From: CAUZIZ01 sp965218775
GTDB taxonomy: Bacteria; Acidobacteriota; UBA6911; RPQK01; JAJDTT01
DNA: 64,000 bases
Reading direction: 5' to 3'
Assembly: GCA_965218775.1 (NCBI GenBank)
Contig: CBDCLS010000004.1
Span: forward strand, 1,116,001-1,180,000
Shown here: positions 7,781-15,364 of the stretch, piece by piece
How the letters are laid out: every line of letters begins with the position of its first letter
Position numbering within the stretch: the stretch's first letter is position 1
Notes under the pieces: model-generated
Databases searched by the model: none
What the model was told of the DNA's origin: nothing
What the model saw: only the letters and a program-made list of their open reading frames with translations
Position numbers and translations under genes: made by a program

Positions 7781-10035
7781 TAGGTTTGCAGAGGGACCAT
7801 GGCTTCGGCGATCCGCTCTCGGCAGGCATGGGCCGCCTCGATAAACAGCTGTGCCTCCTCGACGAGGCGGTGCGAACTGTCTCGGCTGTGTTTTGTAGGC
7901 GCAGACTCGTACCTCCGAAACAGATAGTGAGCGAATTTCCCTCCGGCGTATTTGTCGTGGAATAGCTGGGTGTCGTAGAAGCGACGTGTGAACTCCCTGA
8001 CAATCGTTTCGGGATTGTTGGGAATGTCCAGAAACTCGGTCTTGATCAGAGCGGCGGCGGCTTCAAGCATCGCCTCATAGCCGAGCTTATCGGCGCCAAG
8101 ATAGTCCTCATCCTCTAATTTGAGTTGGGCTTCGAAGACGATTCGCTCTGCTGCCGCCATGTCGAACTCAACCAGCGAGACCACCTCTCCCGCGCACTCT
8201 CCAGTGCCCATGTCCCCAATTGAGAATTCTCGAGGATCTCCCCAGTCGGTATAGAATGAGGCGTCCTGTTCGTAAGGGGGAACCTGCATCAGGTCCTCGA
8301 ACATGGCCCTCATCTCCTTTTTCCCTACCGTGCTCACGAAAGTCTGGAAACTTTCATCGTTCTGCCGAAACTGGACAAAGCGTTCGGTGAGGCGATCCAG
8401 GACCTTGGGAATGCTCTTGGCCGGGACCGACCCCATGGCCAAGCCGTAGGCAGCAGCGTTTTCGGTCCATTGGCCACCCAGAACAACCTGAAAATGAGGC
8501 ACCTTGTGGCTGTTGATGGTGCGGCTCGTCCCGTAGAAGCCAATGTCGGCGATGTGGTGCTGTCCGCAGGAGTTGAAGCAACCGCTGATCTTGATGCGAA
8601 GGCCTTTTACCGCCTCATCGATCTCCACGAACTTGGCGGACAGGCTTTTGCGGATCTCATTCGCGAGGCCTCGGGAGGAAGAAATTCCCAACTTGCAGGT
8701 GTCGGTTCCGGGGCAGGCTGTGACGTCGACGATCGAGCCGGCTCCCGGGTCGCTGAGGCCGACTCTTTTGAGTTCCTGGTAGAGATCCGGGAGATCGGCC
8801 TCGCTTACCCATCGCAACAGCATGTTCTGCTCGACGGTAGTGCGTATGTTCTCCCCCGCAAACTGGCGCGCGATGTCTGCCAGCTCGCGCATTTGCCAGG
8901 ACGAGAGGTCGCCCAAGGGAAGAGTGATCGAAGCGCTCGCGTAACCGGGTTGCCGCTGGCGGTACACGTTGGTGTCGTACCACTCCTCGAAGCCTTCCGG
9001 GCGCTGTTGCCCGTTGAGAGGGGCTGCCGCCTTTACAGGAGTCTCTTGATGGAGGGGTACTTCCTCCAGATAATCCTTCCAGCGGGAGTCTTCCGTCAGC
9101 TTGGCTCCCTCCTCCAGGACCAGTCTGCGAAATTCCTCGACACCGAGCTTGCCTACCAGGAATTTGATACGGGCTCGGGCACGATTTGTCTTTTCTCCGA
9201 GGCGCGCGAAAACCCGTGAAATGGCTTGAGCCGTGGGGAGCAATTCCTCTTCGGGCAGGAATGGATCGAAGAGCTTGGCCTGGTGCGGAACCGCTCCCAG
9301 ACCGCCGCCAACGTAGAGCTCGAAGCCCCGTTTCTCTTGCCCATCCACGACGCGCTTGACGGCAATCCCACCCATGTCGTGCATGGTGACCAGACCACAA
9401 GGGTGCTCCTTGCAGCCGGAGAAAGCGATCTTGAACTTCCTCCCGAAATCTTGTGCGTCCGGATGCCCCAACAGAAACTGACTGCAGGATTTGGCATAGG
9501 GCGTGACGTCAAAGACCTCGTCCCGGCAGACTCCCGCCAAGGGGCAGGCGGTCACATTCCGGACCGAGTTGCCGCATGCCTCACGGGTCGTAATGCCAAC
9601 TGCCGCCAGCCTTCTCATCAATTCGGGTGTGTCGTCAATGTGAACGAAGTGAAGTTGAAAGTCCTGTCGGGTCGTGACGTGAAGAATTTCGTCCGAGTAC
9701 TCTTCGGCCAGGTCGGCGAGCGCCTCCATCTGTTCCGGTGTGACACCGCCGAAGGGGATCTTGATCCGCTGCATGCCGGGAGCATCCCAGACCGTTTCCG
9801 GACCTTTGGTTGCGCCATTGGAGGGATATCCGAGTTTCTGTGAACGAGTGCCATCATGGCGTTGTCCATTGTCGTAGCGCTGGCCATAGACGCCCCTTCG
9901 AAGACGCGTCTCGGCGAAAATCTTTTCGTCCAGCTTACCCTGCTTACGCAGCTCCATCTGGGTCTCGTAGATGTCCACTTCTCGTCCCATCTCGGGATCC
10001 ATCTTGTCGCTAAGCTTTTCTTTCCAGCTGGTCAT
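7780..10035 (-). CDS. Siroheme [4Fe-4S] nitrite/sulfite reductase with C-terminal extension
   Basis: Assimilatory six-electron reductase (nitrite to ammonia or sulfite to sulfide). Two pseudo-symmetric halves are present. The canonical siroheme/cluster cysteines are C441, C447, C486 and C490 (ACPGTDTC and SGCFNSC). The first half also carries ACPLAGVC and SGCKEHPC (C164, C170, C208, C213), normally a degenerate site. Residues after about 600 form a helical extension (about 150 residues) not found in minimal enzymes. ATG 10035 has GGAGG seven bases upstream. The leader contains a terminator-like hairpin. A serine acetyltransferase elsewhere in the window makes the sulfite reductase reading attractive, but the electron acceptor is not settled. 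Confidence 0.9.
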   Translation of the reverse strand: MTSWKEKLSDKMDPEMGREVDIYETQMELRKQGKLDEKIFAETRLRRGVYGQRYDNGQRHDGTRSQKLGYPSNGATKGPETVWDAPGMQRIKIPFGGVTPEQMEALADLAEEYSDEILHVTTRQDFQLHFVHIDDTPELMRRLAAVGITTREACGNSVRNVTACPLAGVCRDEVFDVTPYAKSCSQFLLGHPDAQDFGRKFKIAFSGCKEHPCGLVTMHDMGGIAVKRVVDGQEKRGFELYVGGGLGAVPHQAKLFDPFLPEEELLPTAQAISRVFARLGEKTNRARARIKFLVGKLGVEEFRRLVLEEGAKLTEDSRWKDYLEEVPLHQETPVKAAAPLNGQQRPEGFEEWYDTNVYRQRQPGYASASITLPLGDLSSWQMRELADIARQFAGENIRTTVEQNMLLRWVSEADLPDLYQELKRVGLSDPGAGSIVDVTACPGTDTCKLGISSSRGLANEIRKSLSAKFVEIDEAVKGLRIKISGCFNSCGQHHIADIGFYGTSRTINSHKVPHFQVVLGGQWTENAAAYGLAMGSVPAKSIPKVLDRLTERFVQFRQNDESFQTFVSTVGKKEMRAMFEDLMQVPPYEQDASFYTDWGDPREFSIGDMGTGECAGEVVSLVEFDMAAAERIVFEAQLKLEDEDYLGADKLGYEAMLEAAAALIKTEFLDIPNNPETIVREFTRRFYDTQLFHDKYAGGKFAHYLFRRYESAPTKHSRDSSHRLVEEAQLFIEAAHACRERIAEAMVPLQT

Positions 10036-10052
10036 CGAAGTTTCCTCCGTCG

Positions 10053-10097
10053 AAAAAGCCCTTGGAGCCTCCTGCCAATGAAGCGGCTACCAAGGGC
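10053..10097 (-). terminator. Terminator-like hairpin in the reductase leader
   Basis: On the minus strand an 8-bp stem (10090-10097 with 10058-10065, CCTTGG core) encloses a nested AGCC/GGCT stem and is followed by five T residues at 10053-10057, only a few bases before the SD site at 10041-10048. A rho-independent terminator placed between promoter and start codon suggests attenuation, though a fortuitous stem is possible. Confidence 0.55.
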
Positions 10098-10107
10098 CCT
10101 CATACTG

Positions 10108-10142
10108 ACTATACTTAACTTATTTGATCGAATCAGTCAAAT
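10108..10142 (-). promoter_or_regulatory. Promoter and inverted repeat upstream of the reductase
   Basis: Minus strand: TTGACT (10135-10140), 17-bp spacer, TAAGTA (10112-10117). An alternative -10, TATAGT, overlaps it at 10108-10113. A perfect ATTTGA-N9-TCAAAT inverted repeat (10122-10142) covers the -35 region and could be an operator for a nitrogen or sulfur regulator. The regulator is not encoded nearby. Confidence 0.5.
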
Positions 10143-10167
10143 TCGGAAAGGATGCCGGCTCGGCCGC

Positions 10168-10470
10168 CTAGCCTGCGTTGCTGGAGTTGCCCAGGAATCG
10201 ATTAAACGACCAGGAGTAGATTCTTCTCAGAGCGTATCGAACTAGACGTTGTTGCCAGAACCAGGAAGACGTACTCCTCCGATCCTGCCGGCTGGGCACA
10301 GCGCGGGAGACCAGTCTTTGAAATTCCAGGCGCAGCCGGTCCTCTGTGATCATATTGCCGATGTGGTAGACACAGGCCTCGGGCGTACTGAGGCGCAAGA
10401 ATCCTGATTCGTCTAAGGGGCGATCCACGGTTTCGCCCTTGCTCATCATCAGTTTGTCGGTCCAGGTCAT
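10168..10470 (-). CDS. Small hypothetical protein upstream of the reductase
   Basis: An open frame of 100 codons without recognised domain, signal peptide or membrane helix. The C-terminal third is strongly basic (RQDRRS, RLVRYALRRIY). There is no clear SD before the ATG. It has the same orientation as the reductase, ending 25 bp before that gene's promoter elements. It may be real but could be a chance frame; no function is proposed. Confidence 0.35.
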   Translation of the reverse strand: MTWTDKLMMSKGETVDRPLDESGFLRLSTPEACVYHIGNMITEDRLRLEFQRLVSRAVPSRQDRRSTSSWFWQQRLVRYALRRIYSWSFNRFLGNSSNAG

Positions 10471-10812
10471 TGGAAGGGCTTCGATTGCCGGCCGCTAAAC
10501 CAGGTATTGCATGTGTGAGGCACCGGCATAAGCTGAAACCTTCCGGAAGGATAGGAGGTGGTCCAATTGAGATTCCCGAGTCTGAAGGAGTGTGGTGCCC
10601 TTCTCGGAGTCGGGCACGGGCAAAGGCAAGAGAGGACGCTAAACACGTACGTCGGAACTGATGTAAGATGACCTCCAGATGGAGTTATATGGAGTTATGA
10701 AGTAGGCATCAGGAGGAAAGAAGGCTCCTGGAGATTCCTTTTTCACTTTGCCCGGACCGCTCAGGAGTAAATGCTCCACCGCACCCTCATCCTGCCGCCA
10801 GAGGAGTTTGAA
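10471..10812. other. Intergenic stretch, no gene seen
   Basis: 342 bp between divergent genes. It holds a GTGCCC/GGGCAC hairpin near 10593-10615 and a short direct repeat of ATGGAGTTAT near 10679-10700. No convincing promoter or RNA gene was recognised. Confidence 0.5.
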
Positions 10813-11841
10813 ATGAGACCACTTGGATCCACCCTCTGTTCCTTCCGACTTGGGAATCTTCCATTGATCTGGTGCCTTGCTTACATGTTTCAGGTGACGG
10901 CGATGATTCAAGCCTCGGACTCCAAGATTCGATTGATTAGAACCCAGGATGCCAGCGTCGATGTGCTGGTCGGGTCGAAGTTGCTAACCTCCTACCACTT
11001 CGGACTCGGTCTCCATAAACCAATTTTTCATCCCCTCAAGGCCTCCAACGGCAAGTCCGTCACCCGGGGTTTCCCAATGGAGTTCGGTATTCCCGGTGAA
11101 CACACAGATCACTGGCATCATGAAGGTGTGTCGTTCACTTACGGGGACGTCGACGGCATAGACTTCTGGGCCAAGTTTGGTCCCCGGGGAGACAATCCAG
11201 GTTCGGGCAAAATCCGCCATACGGGATTCACCAGGATCGAGAGCGGCGAGGTTGGGCGTCTATCTTCCACGGCTGACTGGATTGAACCCACTGGTAAGGT
11301 CGTCTTGCGTCAGGAGGCAGACTTCACCTTCCGCGCGGAAAGCAATTGGCATGCGATTGACCTGAGCTTCGTGCTGACGGCCCAGAAAGAGAAAGTGACG
11401 TTTCGAGATACCAAAGAGGGCATGATGGCCCTGCGTCTGGCCTCACCGCTTCGCGAGGACAACGGCGGCCGCTACCTGAATGCAGCCGGTCAAGAGACAG
11501 AGGCAGGAGTGTGGGGGAAGCGATCTCCCTGGGTCGCGCTTCGAGGCAAGATCGAAGGAGAAGGCGTTACAGTAGCCCTGATCAATCACCCCGAGAGTGC
11601 GGGCTATCCCACCTACTGGCATGCCCGAGGCTACGGCTTGTTCTCCGCTAATCCTTTTGGACGCAAGGATTTCGAGAAAGGTAGCGCACCGCTGAATTTT
11701 TCTCTGGAGCCGGGCGGATCGGCCAACTTCCTCTATCGGATTCTAGTGCACACGGGCGAGTTGACGCTTGAAGAAATGGAACGCCAGTTCCAAGCCTACC
11801 TGGAGGCAAGCTCCAAGTCCCAAGCGTCAGATCAGAAGTGA
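10813..11841 (+). CDS. DUF6807 (PmoA-like) secreted protein
   Basis: Recognised from KPIFHPLKASNGKSVTRG, DHWHHEGVSFTYGDVDG and a C-terminal beta-rich region, the pattern of the DUF6807 family (annotated PmoA; unrelated to methane monooxygenase in any proven way). The start is placed at 10813, where GAGGAG lies six bases before ATG; an upstream in-frame ATG at 10771 lacks this. Residues 1-35 form a signal peptide, so the protein is exported. Members are common in polysaccharide-degrading Acidobacteria, Planctomycetes and Bacteroidetes. The repeated His residues hint at metal or sugar binding; biochemical function unknown. Confidence 0.82.
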   Translation: MRPLGSTLCSFRLGNLPLIWCLAYMFQVTAMIQASDSKIRLIRTQDASVDVLVGSKLLTSYHFGLGLHKPIFHPLKASNGKSVTRGFPMEFGIPGEHTDHWHHEGVSFTYGDVDGIDFWAKFGPRGDNPGSGKIRHTGFTRIESGEVGRLSSTADWIEPTGKVVLRQEADFTFRAESNWHAIDLSFVLTAQKEKVTFRDTKEGMMALRLASPLREDNGGRYLNAAGQETEAGVWGKRSPWVALRGKIEGEGVTVALINHPESAGYPTYWHARGYGLFSANPFGRKDFEKGSAPLNFSLEPGGSANFLYRILVHTGELTLEEMERQFQAYLEASSKSQASDQK

Positions 11842-11860
11842 GTCAGGTCTGTGTACCGTG

Positions 11861-11970
11861 CTGTTGTCCGGCTCTCTCCTTGGAAACTTGGGCTTATATT
11901 GGAGACAAGTCAAGTCGTTCGCGGCTCTGCCGGACTTGGCTTCGTAACGCTGCCAGTCCACCCATTCGCG
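11861..11970 (+). repeat. Dispersed repeat R4, copy 1
   Basis: Shares GTCGTTCGCGGCTCTGCCGG and neighbouring sequence with 21451-21581 (inverted) and 60948-61070. This copy lacks about 20 bp of the middle. It lies in the short gap between convergent genes. Confidence 0.8.
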
Positions 11971-11992
11971 ACACTGCTTTGCCGGCTCCCCA

Positions 11993-12319
11993 CTATTGGG
12001 CACTTTGAACCGGCTGTCTATCCGGGGCGGAGAGCGCATCCCAGATTGCTCCAACGGGTGAGCAGCCGAGGAGGCGCTTGGCAATCAGAAGATTCCCCTT
12101 GAGAAAGCCTTCACTCCTCAGTGACTGCAGCGCAAAGCGAGAACAGGTCGGCTGAAAACGGCAATTGGCGATAAGGCCCATCACCGGAGATCCGAACCGA
12201 GTATATACTTCGATGGTTGCCAACTCCGCTCGTAGCGGAAACGTAGTGGTAGAAAGCGCTATAACCACTACGGCCAAGCCACAGGCCAGTGCCCGTTTTC
12301 GCGCTCGGCTCAGTTCCAC
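11993..12319 (-). CDS. yidD: YidD-like membrane-protein insertion efficiency factor
   Basis: The central segment NCRFQPTCSRFALQSL followed by KGNLLIAKRLLGCSP is the conserved Cys-containing YidD core, which sits by the YidC insertase at the inner membrane. Here the core is preceded by a hydrophobic N-terminal segment (residues 8-30), an extension relative to the minimal 70-90 residue YidD. The gene overlaps the upstream DUF4870 gene by 10 bp, so the two are translationally coupled. There is no yidC, rnpA or rpmH beside it, so this is a relocated or second yidD-type copy. Confidence 0.82.
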   Translation of the reverse strand: MELSRARKRALACGLAVVVIALSTTTFPLRAELATIEVYTRFGSPVMGLIANCRFQPTCSRFALQSLRSEGFLKGNLLIAKRLLGCSPVGAIWDALSAPDRQPVQSAQ

Positions 12320-12732
12320 TGATCGGCGAAATCGGAGACCACGGGAAGCCTGAATTTATCGCCCTTAACGGCCTTCATGATGCAAATGATGTGGACCACC
12401 AGAATGGCCAACCAGAGCAAAGGGCCAACCGTGCAGCTGAGGATCCAACCGATGCCAGGAACGCCGGCAAGTATCGTCAAGACGATACTTACGACAATCC
12501 AGGTGGCCATTAGGATGAGTCCATGCTTGGCGTGCCACTGAACGTCGGCATCGTCTTTTTCCACCAACAGGGGAATGAGCGCCAGAATGCCGAAATAGCT
12601 GAGGACCAGCATCACTGTTTTGTTTGAACTGGCACCGGAACTGGAAGCGGGCGGTTCTGAAGGCGGCGGTTGTGAAGGTGGCGGCGTCGAAGACGGTGGA
12701 TCCGGGGGGCTCGTGGGTTGGTTGTCTTCCAT
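12310..12732 (-). CDS. DUF4870-type small membrane protein
   Basis: A proline- and serine-rich N-terminus (about 35 residues) precedes three hydrophobic helices. The motif LSYFGILALIPLLVEKDD followed by VQWHAKHGL is typical of the DUF4870/Tic20-like group. Function is unknown; the location is the inner membrane. It is the first gene of a two-gene unit with the YidD-like protein, consistent with a membrane-biogenesis context but not proof of it. Confidence 0.8.
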   Translation of the reverse strand: MEDNQPTSPPDPPSSTPPPSQPPPSEPPASSSGASSNKTVMLVLSYFGILALIPLLVEKDDADVQWHAKHGLILMATWIVVSIVLTILAGVPGIGWILSCTVGPLLWLAILVVHIICIMKAVKGDKFRLPVVSDFADQWN

Positions 12733-13008
12733 TTTTTACTCTCCTCCGTTGATGAAAGCTTACCTCTCGACCCTGACGGGTTAGGTCAAGGTCATTCCTA
12801 ACACAGCCAACCGTGACAAACAAGCAATTTTCACCCGTCCCTAACGCCGAAGTTACTCGATGCTCCAAGGCCCATCCGGGCTCCTAGCGGCGCAGGAACG
12901 TTGACTCGCGAAGGCTTGCCAGAATTTCCGTGAACTCATCCACGGGGACGACTTGTGGACTAGGTGCTGTGCGCTCGCCCTGGACGATTGCGGCTCACCC
13001 ACCGTGCC
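12733..13008. other. Intergenic stretch between divergent genes
   Basis: No gene or repeat is recognised between the DUF4870 start and the promoter at 13009. A weak inverted motif around GGTCAAGGTCATTCC is the only structure seen. Confidence 0.45.
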
Positions 13009-13037
13009 TTGTCGCATCTGCACGGGAAAGTTATAAT
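13009..13037 (+). promoter_or_regulatory. Strong sigma-70-like promoter for the dehydrogenase operon
   Basis: TTGTCG (13009-13014), a 17-bp spacer and a perfect TATAAT (13032-13037). The predicted transcription start, about 13043-13045, is only two to four bases before the first ATG at 13047, so the transcript would be leaderless or nearly so. Alternatively the ATG at 13059 is used. Confidence 0.65.
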
Positions 13038-13046
13038 CCGTGACGC

Positions 13047-14147
13047 ATGCCAAAGGCGATGACCAGAATCCTTCTACCTGACGGAAGGGTGGCAGAAGGT
13101 GCACGGCTCCCGTCCCTGTCTCCCGATGAGCAGACTCGGCTGTACCGATTGATGCTGCTGAATCGCCGTATAGACGAGCGAATGGTTCGCTTACAGCGCC
13201 AGGGTCGATTGGGTTTCTACGTCGGCTCGGTGGGCGAAGAAGCGGCCATCATCGGCAGTGCCTTCGCGCTCCAAGAAAAAGATTGGATCCTTCCCTGCTA
13301 TCGGGAATTGGGAGCTGCCCTGGTGAGAAATTTCCCGCTCTTCGACCTGTTTTGCCAGTTTGTAGGGAACTCACGCGATCAAAACAAAGGTCGGCAGATG
13401 CCCAATCACTACTGCAGCCCGGACCTGCGCATCACCTCGATCTCCAGCCCAGTTGGCAGTCAGATTCCGCATGCTACTGGCTTGGGGGTCGCCGCACGGC
13501 TGTCGGGAAAAGAGGAAGCCGTCCTGGTTTACTTCGGAGAGGGTGCGACGTCCGAGGGAGACTTCCACGTGGCAGCTAACTTCGCTGCGGTCTACAAGGC
13601 CCCGACTATATTCTTCTGCCGCAACAATCAGTGGGCTATTTCGGTTCCCGCCCGATCCCAGACAATGTCTGAGAGCTTCGCCGTCAAGGCCAAAGCCTAT
13701 GGTTTCGAGGGGGTCCAGGTAGACGGCAACGACGTCTTTGCAGTCTACTCCGTCACTCAGGAAGTCGCCGAAAAAGCTCGAAAGGGCGGAGGGCCGACTC
13801 TGATCGAGGCCGTGACTTACCGGCAAGGTGGTCACTCCACTTCTGACGATCCGCGAGCCTATCGGGACGATAGTGAGGTGCAGGAGTGGAAAGACAAGGA
13901 TCCCATTCTCCGACTCAGATCCTATCTGATCAGCCAGGGCCACTTGACCGAGGACGGGGACGCCCAGTTCGAAGATGAGATCAAGCAGGCGATCCAGGAG
14001 AATCTGGAGAAGGCTGAGGCAATCGGTCCCCCTGCGCTGGAAACGGCCTTCGAAGATGTCTTCGATACGATTCCTTGGCACCTTCGCGAACAGTTTGAAT
14101 CCTTGAGGACCGCCGAAGAGTCGGCTAGTGTTCCGCTCAGGCGCTAG
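13047..14147 (+). CDS. 2-oxoacid dehydrogenase E1 component, alpha subunit
   Basis: Thiamine-diphosphate binding is shown by GEGATSEGD (from residue 164) and the NN pair at 193-194; 366 residues is the normal size of an E1-alpha. With E1-beta it decarboxylates a 2-oxoacid and hands the acyl group to lipoyl-E2. YRELGA and GGHSTSDDP resemble branched-chain 2-oxoacid dehydrogenase alpha subunits more than E. coli-type pyruvate E1, so BCKDH is favoured, pyruvate dehydrogenase possible. First of E1a-E1b-E2, with a palindromic element between E1a and E1b. No E3 gene is in the window. Confidence 0.92.
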   Translation: MPKAMTRILLPDGRVAEGARLPSLSPDEQTRLYRLMLLNRRIDERMVRLQRQGRLGFYVGSVGEEAAIIGSAFALQEKDWILPCYRELGAALVRNFPLFDLFCQFVGNSRDQNKGRQMPNHYCSPDLRITSISSPVGSQIPHATGLGVAARLSGKEEAVLVYFGEGATSEGDFHVAANFAAVYKAPTIFFCRNNQWAISVPARSQTMSESFAVKAKAYGFEGVQVDGNDVFAVYSVTQEVAEKARKGGGPTLIEAVTYRQGGHSTSDDPRAYRDDSEVQEWKDKDPILRLRSYLISQGHLTEDGDAQFEDEIKQAIQENLEKAEAIGPPALETAFEDVFDTIPWHLREQFESLRTAEESASVPLRR

Positions 14148-14168
14148 CGATTCAGGTGTTACGGTCCA

Positions 14169-14340
14169 CTAGTGCAGCTCGCCATAGGTTCTGAGCCAGG
14201 GGACAGTAGTCAATCCTTGTCGCTGGCTAGGCGTCGCGAGCGAGTCATATCGGGCTATATGTCGAGTCGAGCGCAACAACGCCAGCGGCGACGAGGGGCT
14301 GCTGAACCCTGGTTCAAAAACTTGTGGCGCGCTGCACTAG
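14169..14340. repeat. Nested palindromic element inside the dehydrogenase operon
   Basis: Outer arms of about 34 bp (14169-14202 and 14307-14340; both start CTAGTGCAGC on their own strand) pair with several mismatches. Inside lie a second arm pair (GTCGCTGGC with GCCAGCGGC) and a CATAT/ATATG tip, so the whole 172 bp can fold into one long hairpin. It occupies the E1a-E1b gap. The short open frame through it (14172-14372) is not credible as a gene. Confidence 0.8.
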
Positions 14341-14371
14341 GGTTCAAGAGAAGGTCTGACCGAAATTCCTG

Positions 14372-15349
14372 ATGCCGACAATCAACATCATCCAGGCAGT
14401 CAATGACGCGCTACGCACAGAGATGCAGCGCGATCCCAAGGTCGTTGTGCTGGGCGAAGACGTTGCCAAATTTGGGGGTGTTTTTCGCGCTACTCAAGGA
14501 CTCCTGGACGAGTTCGGCCCGGAGCGGGTCTTCGACACTCCTCTTGCCGAGGCCGGAATCATTGGAACCGCTATCGGCATGGCTCTCTACGGCTTTCGTC
14601 CAGTCCCCGAAATCCAGTTTGCCGATTTCATCTATCCCGCCTTCGATCAGATCGTGAACGAGTTGGCGAAGATGCGTTACCGCTCCGGCGGGCAGTTCAC
14701 ATGCCCCCTGGTAATTCGCACTCCCTATGGAGGAGGAATCCGCGGTGGGCATTATCACTCTCAGAGCCCCGAGGCGTATTTTGTGCATACGCCAGGGCTC
14801 AAGGTGGTCATTCCCTCCAACCCCTATGATGCCAAGGGCCTGCTGATCGCCGCTGTCCAAGATGAAAACCCGGTAATCTTTATGGAACCCAAGCGAGTCT
14901 ATCGGGCTGCTCGAGGTCAGGTGCCCGAGGGAGACTACAGCGTTGAACTGGGTCGCGCCAAGGTGATCAAAGAGGGTTCCGATGTAACGATCCTGACCTA
15001 CGGGGCGATGGTCTATCCGGTCCTGGAAGCTTCAGAGACCGCCGAGTTAGAAAACAGGATCTCCTCTGAGGTTCTCGATCTTCGGACCCTGATGCCCTAC
15101 GATATCGAAACGATCCTGGTTTCCGTGAAGAAGACGGGTAGAGTAGTCATCGTTCATGAGGCTCCCAGAACCTGTGGATTCGGAGCAGAACTGTCAGCCG
15201 CCATCAGCGAGCGCGCCTTGCTGCATCTGCAGGCTCCCATTCTCCGTGTGACAGGTTTTGACACACCTTTCCCGTACGCTTTGGAGGAATACTATCTTCC
15301 GGATTTGAACCGTGTTCACAGGGCTTTGCGCGAGTCTGTCAATTTTTGA
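14372..15349 (+). CDS. 2-oxoacid dehydrogenase E1 component, beta subunit
   Basis: A transketolase-like beta subunit of 325 residues. Conserved landmarks are VLGEDVAKFGGVF, FADFIYPAFDQIVNE, RTPYGGGIRGGHYHSQSPEA and VVIVHEAPRTCGFGAE. It forms the alpha2beta2 E1 with the preceding gene and completes the ThDP site. The gap to E1a is 224 bp because of the palindromic element, whereas the gap to E2 is only 15 bp. Confidence 0.94.
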   Translation: MPTINIIQAVNDALRTEMQRDPKVVVLGEDVAKFGGVFRATQGLLDEFGPERVFDTPLAEAGIIGTAIGMALYGFRPVPEIQFADFIYPAFDQIVNELAKMRYRSGGQFTCPLVIRTPYGGGIRGGHYHSQSPEAYFVHTPGLKVVIPSNPYDAKGLLIAAVQDENPVIFMEPKRVYRAARGQVPEGDYSVELGRAKVIKEGSDVTILTYGAMVYPVLEASETAELENRISSEVLDLRTLMPYDIETILVSVKKTGRVVIVHEAPRTCGFGAELSAAISERALLHLQAPILRVTGFDTPFPYALEEYYLPDLNRVHRALRESVNF

Positions 15350-15364
15350 CTGATTGAGGACGGA

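Noticed and set aside
10168..10470. Rrf2- or Crp-like regulator of the reductase
   Set aside because: The small basic protein has no helix-turn-helix or Cys pattern of those families.
11827..12084. 85-codon minus-strand frame overlapping R4 and the YidD-like gene
   Set aside because: Lies in a different frame across a dispersed repeat; the YidD-like frame explains the region.
14172..14372. 66-codon frame between E1a and E1b
   Set aside because: It runs through the nested palindrome; composition is arm-derived (RRR, SRAQQRQRRR) and no SD exists.
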